Under the pieces are notes generated by a model. It had not been told where the DNA came from. It ran no database searches and worked only from the letters and a program-made list of their open reading frames with translations. The translations under genes and the position numbers were made by a program. From Pseudomonadota bacterium (GTDB lineage: Bacteria > Pseudomonadota > Gammaproteobacteria > Xanthomonadales > Xanthomonadaceae), in contig JAFADB010000193.1 of assembly GCA_023425225.1 (NCBI GenBank), positions 1 through 18,543 on the forward strand: a DNA stretch of 18,543 bases, read 5' to 3'. Shown here in pieces: positions 15,803 through 18,543 of this stretch. Position 1 is the first letter of the stretch. Each line of letters begins with the position of its first letter.

Positions 15803-16290
15803 GCGTCCGCCCCTTGCATGGCGCCCGCACGGGCGACGTGCGCGCTGTGCCGTACCGGCACACGGCAGGCGTTGGCGATGAAGCAGCTCTGGTGCGCGCG
15901 GCGGTGCAGTTCCTGCGCCAGCGCGGCATCGCTGTCGGCGCTCACCACGACCCGCGGGTTGAGCTCGATCGCGCCGATGCCGCCGCCGCCGCGGGTGTCG
16001 AGCGTGGTCGTGGCGGCGTCCTCATAGGCCAGCACGCACACGCCTTCGCGTGCGCACAGCGAAAGATAGAACAACATGTGGCAGGCCGAGACGGCGGCCA
16101 GCAGCAGTTCCTCCGGATTGTGCCGGGAGGCATCGCCGAGGAAGGCCGGATCGGCGCTGCCGGCCAGCTCGGGCTTGCCGTTGGCCAGGATGCGGTAGTC
16201 GCGGCGGTAACCGTCATAGCGGCGGGTGCCGCCGCCGGCGTCGCCGTCCCAGACGATCCGCAGGCCGTAATGGTGCAGGGCGTGGCTCAT
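15799..16290 (-). CDS. OsmC family peroxiredoxin-like protein
   Basis: OsmC/Ohr proteins reduce organic hydroperoxides with two cysteines. The 163 residues show NPEELLLAAVSACHMLFYL with Cys70 and the preceding Glu60/Glu61, and HQSCFIANA with Cys136, the two expected active-site cysteines. The sequence lacks the features of classic Ohr and reads like the uncharacterised OsmC branch. GGAGG seven bases before ATG 16290 is a strong ribosome binding site. The stop overlaps the start of the ACT-domain gene. The gene faces a divergent ArsR-family regulator across 72 bp, so that regulator is the obvious candidate for its control. Confidence 0.92.
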   Translation of the reverse strand: MSHALHHYGLRIVWDGDAGGGTRRYDGYRRDYRILANGKPELAGSADPAFLGDASRHNPEELLLAAVSACHMLFYLSLCAREGVCVLAYEDAATTTLDTRGGGGIGAIELNPRVVVSADSDAALAQELHRRAHQSCFIANACRVPVRHSAHVARAGAMQGADA

Positions 16291-16340
16291 CGTGTTTCCT
16301 CCGCTTGTGGAGGACGAAGGCTAGCCATCGCCTGGCGGCG

Positions 16341-16364
16341 ATGCTTCGACTAGCATCGAAGCAT
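16341..16364. promoter_or_regulatory. Perfect inverted repeat, candidate ArsR-family operator overlapping the start codon
   Basis: ATGCTTCGA (16341-16349) and TCGAAGCAT (16356-16364) are perfect 9-bp arms around CTAGCA. The right arm covers the first two bases of the regulator's ATG. TAGCAT (16351-16356) could be a -10 element placing transcription start at or near the A of the ATG, giving a leaderless mRNA; no ribosome binding site precedes the ATG. The -35 is poor. Autorepression by the encoded regulator is inferred. Confidence 0.6.
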
Positions 16365-17040
16365 GTCCGACGCCGCCAGCCTGTCCCGCATCGCCTCGCT
16401 GATCGGCGACGCCTCCCGCAGCCGCATGCTGATGGCGCTGCAGGGCGGGCAGGCACGCACCGCCAGCGAGCTGGCGCTGGATGCCGAGGTCTCGGCATCG
16501 ACGGCCAGCAGCCACCTGGCGCGGCTGACCGAGGCCGGATTGCTGCAGGTGGTCAGGCAGGGCCGCCACCGCTACTTCCGCCTGGCCGGGGCGGAGGTGG
16601 CCGCGGTGCTGGAAACACTGCTCGGCGCGGTTCCGGTTCCCGTCGCACGGCGCACCGGGCCGGCGGACGCGGCGTTGCGGCGGGCGCGGGTCTGCTACGA
16701 CCACCTGGCCGGCGAGCTGGCGGTGGAGTGGCTGGAGGCGATGCGCGCGAGCGGCTGCCTGCAGGCCGTCATGGGCCAGGAACTGGCGCTGACCGAGGCC
16801 GGGCTGGCCTGGTGCGGCAATGCCGGCATCGACGTGGCCGCGTTGCGCCAGGCGCGGCGGCCGCTGTGCCGGGGCTGCCTGGACTGGAGCGAACGCCGCG
16901 ACCATCTCGCCGGCAGCCTCGGTGCGGCGGTGCTGCAGCGCCTGTTCGCGCTGGGCCATGCGCGGCGCATCGCCGATTCGCGCGCGGTCGCCGTCGATGT
17001 GCGTGGCCTGCGTTTCCTGTTCCCGCAGGGAAGACGGTAG
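16363..17040 (+). CDS. ArsR-family winged-helix transcriptional regulator
   Basis: The 225-residue protein has a typical ArsR winged helix at residues 5-75 (LSRIASLIGDASRSRMLMAL, then ASSHLARLTEAGLL as recognition helix, then RQGRHRYFRL as wing). The ELCVCD metal site of ArsR/SmtB is replaced by ELALDAEV, so arsenic or cadmium sensing is unlikely. A long C-terminal domain carries CRGCLDWSERRDHLAGSLG with Cys169 and Cys172. This domain recurs in a subgroup of ArsR regulators of unknown ligand. The Cys pair and the divergent OsmC gene suggest, but do not prove, thiol or peroxide sensing. The start overlaps a perfect inverted repeat. The stop TAG at 17038-17040 lies within the first bases of the composite repeat that follows, so the last residues may have been set by that element. 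Confidence 0.9.
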   Translation: MSDAASLSRIASLIGDASRSRMLMALQGGQARTASELALDAEVSASTASSHLARLTEAGLLQVVRQGRHRYFRLAGAEVAAVLETLLGAVPVPVARRTGPADAALRRARVCYDHLAGELAVEWLEAMRASGCLQAVMGQELALTEAGLAWCGNAGIDVAALRQARRPLCRGCLDWSERRDHLAGSLGAAVLQRLFALGHARRIADSRAVAVDVRGLRFLFPQGRR

Positions 17041-17393
17041 GAGCGACGTTACGTGGCCTCCGGACCATCAGTCAGGATGGCTTTGCCAGTACCTCGATTG
17101 GCGTCGAGTGTCAGTTCCCTTCTCCCAACGGTAGAAGAGCCCGCCCCAGCGAAGGCGGGGGTGCCGCGAAGGGGCGGATCAGGGTACGGGCGAAGCCTTG
17201 TGTGGCCAGCCCCCAACTCCCGCTGCGCGCCCGGGCCCGCGCCAGCGGCGCGGGCGCTCCAAGGCACGCGCGCCAGTGGCGCGCACGCCGTGCCTTCTCG
17301 CCCCGATGGGAGAGGGGCCTTGATTGCCAACACTCGGCGCCGATTGGGTGCGGATCACTGATGGCTGGAGGCCACGTGGTGTCGCTCCTGCAC
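17037..17393 (+). repeat. 357-bp composite inverted repeat with nested hairpins
   Basis: The outer arms are 17037-17072 and 17357-17393. They share GGAGCGAC, ACGTGGCCTCC and CCATCAGT. The pairing continues inward at 17095-17113 with 17327-17347 (GGCG-CGAGTGT) and at 17117-17131 with 17303-17317 (CCC-TCTCCCA-CGG). Between these lie self-contained hairpins at 17235-17255 (GCCCGCGCC-AGC-GGCGCGGGC) and 17261-17296 (AAGGCACG...CGTGCCTT), and a possible CCGCCCC/GGGGCGG pairing (17141-17147 with 17171-17177). Several arm mismatches (GTT against ACC, T against C) keep G-U pairs in plus-strand RNA. It fills the gap between the convergent ArsR and dbpA genes; no gene is seen. Part resembles GTAGGAGCGAC-type xanthomonad repeats. 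Confidence 0.7.
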
Positions 17394-17419
17394 GTTGTGC
17401 CCATGGCTGCGCGATGAGA

Positions 17420-18543
17420 TCAAAGCCTGCGCACGCGGAAGCGCCGGCCCTTGATCTTGCCGGCCTCCAGCCGCTGCAGCGCCTTGTCCGCCTGCGCCCG
17501 CGCCACCGCCACGTAGGAGCGGGTTGCGAAGATGTCGATCCTGCCGATGGCCTTGCCGGGCAGGCCGGCCTCGCCGGTGAGCGCGCCGAGGATGTCGCCG
17601 GCGCGCAGCTTGTCGGTCTTGCCGCCATCGATGCGCAAGGTGGTCATCGCCGCCTGTGGAAGCTGCGGCGGCTTGCCGGTGGCCAGCGGCGAGCGCGACC
17701 AGGCCAGCGGCCGTTCCAGTTCGGCCTCGATGACCTGCGCCCGTGGCATCTCGCGCGGCGTGGCCAGGCTCAGCGCCAGTCCGGGCTTGCCGGCGCGGCC
17801 GGTGCGGCCGATACGGTGGCGGTAGGTCTGCGCGTCGGTGGGCAGCTCGTAGTTCACCACCGCGGCCAGGTCGGCCACGTCCAGCCCGCGCGCGGCCACG
17901 TCGCTGGCCACCAGCACGTTGCAGCTGCGGTTGGCCAGGCGCAGCAGTACCTCGTCGCGGTCGCGCTGCTCCATATCGCCGTGCAGGGCGAGGGCGGAGA
18001 AGCCGAACTGCTGCAGCGAGTTGGCCACCTCGTCCACGTCCTTGCGTGTGTTGCAGAACACCACCGCCGATTCCGGCGCGTGCCGCAGCAGCAGCCCGGC
18101 CACCGCCTTCTGCCGGTGCGCCGGTTCCACCTCGAAGAACAATTGCTCGATCACCGGCGCGCTGTCGCCGCCTTCGACGGTGACTTCCACCGGCTCGTGC
18201 AGCAGCTGCCGCGCCAGCGCGCGGATCGGTTCGGGGAAGGTGGCCGAGAACAGCAGGCTCTGGCGGTCCTTGGCGGTGCGCCCGGCGATCTCGCGGATCG
18301 GTTCCTCGAAGCCCATGTCGAGCATGCGGTCGGCCTCGTCCAGCACCAGCGTCTTCACTCCGCCCAGGTGCAGCGCCCGCTTGCGCGCCAGTTCCTGGAT
18401 GCGCCCGGGCGTGCCTACCACCACCTGCGGGTCGTGCGCCTCCAGCGAGGCCAGCTGCGGACCCAGCGGCATGCCGCCGGTCAGCACCAGCAGCTTGAGG
18501 TTGGGGATGCCGGTGGCCAGCTTGCGCAGCTGCTTGCCGACCT
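17420..18543 (-). CDS. dbpA: ATP-dependent RNA helicase DbpA, C-terminal part (5' end outside window)
   Basis: DbpA is a DEAD-box helicase that acts in assembly of the large ribosomal subunit by binding hairpin 92 of 23S rRNA. The frame is open to the window edge, so about 374 C-terminal residues are present and the Q motif and Walker A are missing. Seen in order are TPGRI (motif Ib), VLDEADRMLDMGF (II), FSATFPEP (III), AVVFCNTRKD (IV), VLVASDVAARGLDV (V) and YRHRIGRTGRAG (VI). The C-terminal RNA-binding domain follows, with DKLRAGDILGALTGEAG and the ending KIKGRRFRVRRL. This domain separates DbpA from RhlB, RhlE and SrmB. The stop at 17420 faces the composite repeat, and no T-rich terminator is visible. 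Confidence 0.96.
   Translation of the reverse strand, partial: VGKQLRKLATGIPNLKLLVLTGGMPLGPQLASLEAHDPQVVVGTPGRIQELARKRALHLGGVKTLVLDEADRMLDMGFEEPIREIAGRTAKDRQSLLFSATFPEPIRALARQLLHEPVEVTVEGGDSAPVIEQLFFEVEPAHRQKAVAGLLLRHAPESAVVFCNTRKDVDEVANSLQQFGFSALALHGDMEQRDRDEVLLRLANRSCNVLVASDVAARGLDVADLAAVVNYELPTDAQTYRHRIGRTGRAGKPGLALSLATPREMPRAQVIEAELERPLAWSRSPLATGKPPQLPQAAMTTLRIDGGKTDKLRAGDILGALTGEAGLPGKAIGRIDIFATRSYVAVARAQADKALQRLEAGKIKGRRFRVRRL

Noticed and set aside
17037..17393. Insertion sequence
   Set aside because: No transposase frame and no clear target-site duplication at the ends; kept only as a composite repeat.

Overview
The window looks like a chromosomal segment of a Xanthomonadaceae gammaproteobacterium (Xanthomonas, Stenotrophomonas, Pseudoxanthomonas, Luteimonas or Lysobacter type). 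The evidence is very high GC with strong third-position GC bias, a FimX-type c-di-GMP receptor, a GumN-like TraB protein, a cold-shock protein carrying the VHFRAIQGTGFKSL segment I associate with xanthomonads, and GTGGGAGCGGC / GTAGGAGCGAC-type intergenic repeats. The genus cannot be fixed from sequence reading alone. No phage, integrase, transposase, CRISPR, tRNA or rRNA was seen.

Layout. Plus-strand block 1-2629: the 3' end of mutL, a DUF1684 lipoprotein and a TraB/GumN-family protein, all overlapping by a few bases and probably one transcript. Minus-strand block 5238-2690: gluQ, phaB (acetoacetyl-CoA reductase) and phaR (PHA repressor), with 361 bp between phaB and phaR. Plus strand 5339-6223: htpX, preceded by a good heat-shock (sigma32) promoter candidate. 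Minus strand 8345-6282: a FimX-like REC-PAS-GGDEF-EAL protein with all catalytic motifs degenerate. Minus strand 10168-8442: yaeQ and an HI0933/YhiN-type flavoprotein, coupled by an ATGA overlap. Plus strand 10464-13679: a cold-shock gene with a long leader and strong terminator, then a GST, selO (coupled by TGATG) and apt. Minus strand 14787-13876: an aldo/keto reductase. About 600 bp without a gene follow, holding REP-like units. Minus strand 16290-15392: an OsmC-family protein and a two-ACT-domain protein, again coupled by ATGA. Plus strand 16363-17040: a divergent ArsR-family regulator whose probable operator overlaps its own start codon. A 357-bp composite inverted repeat lies at 17037-17393, and the 3' part of dbpA ends the window on the minus strand.

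How the genes work together. Most are housekeeping or stress genes. There is a redox theme (GST-SelO, OsmC, flavoprotein, aldo/keto reductase), a stress and protein-quality theme (HtpX, Csp, DbpA), polyhydroxyalkanoate metabolism (PhaB/PhaR, with no synthase in the window) and c-di-GMP control of type IV pili (FimX-like). Nothing looks like a wholly new defence or biosynthetic system. The least explained structures are the composite inverted repeat at 17037-17393, whose arms differ largely by changes that keep G-U pairing in plus-strand RNA, and the operator/start-codon overlap of the ArsR gene.
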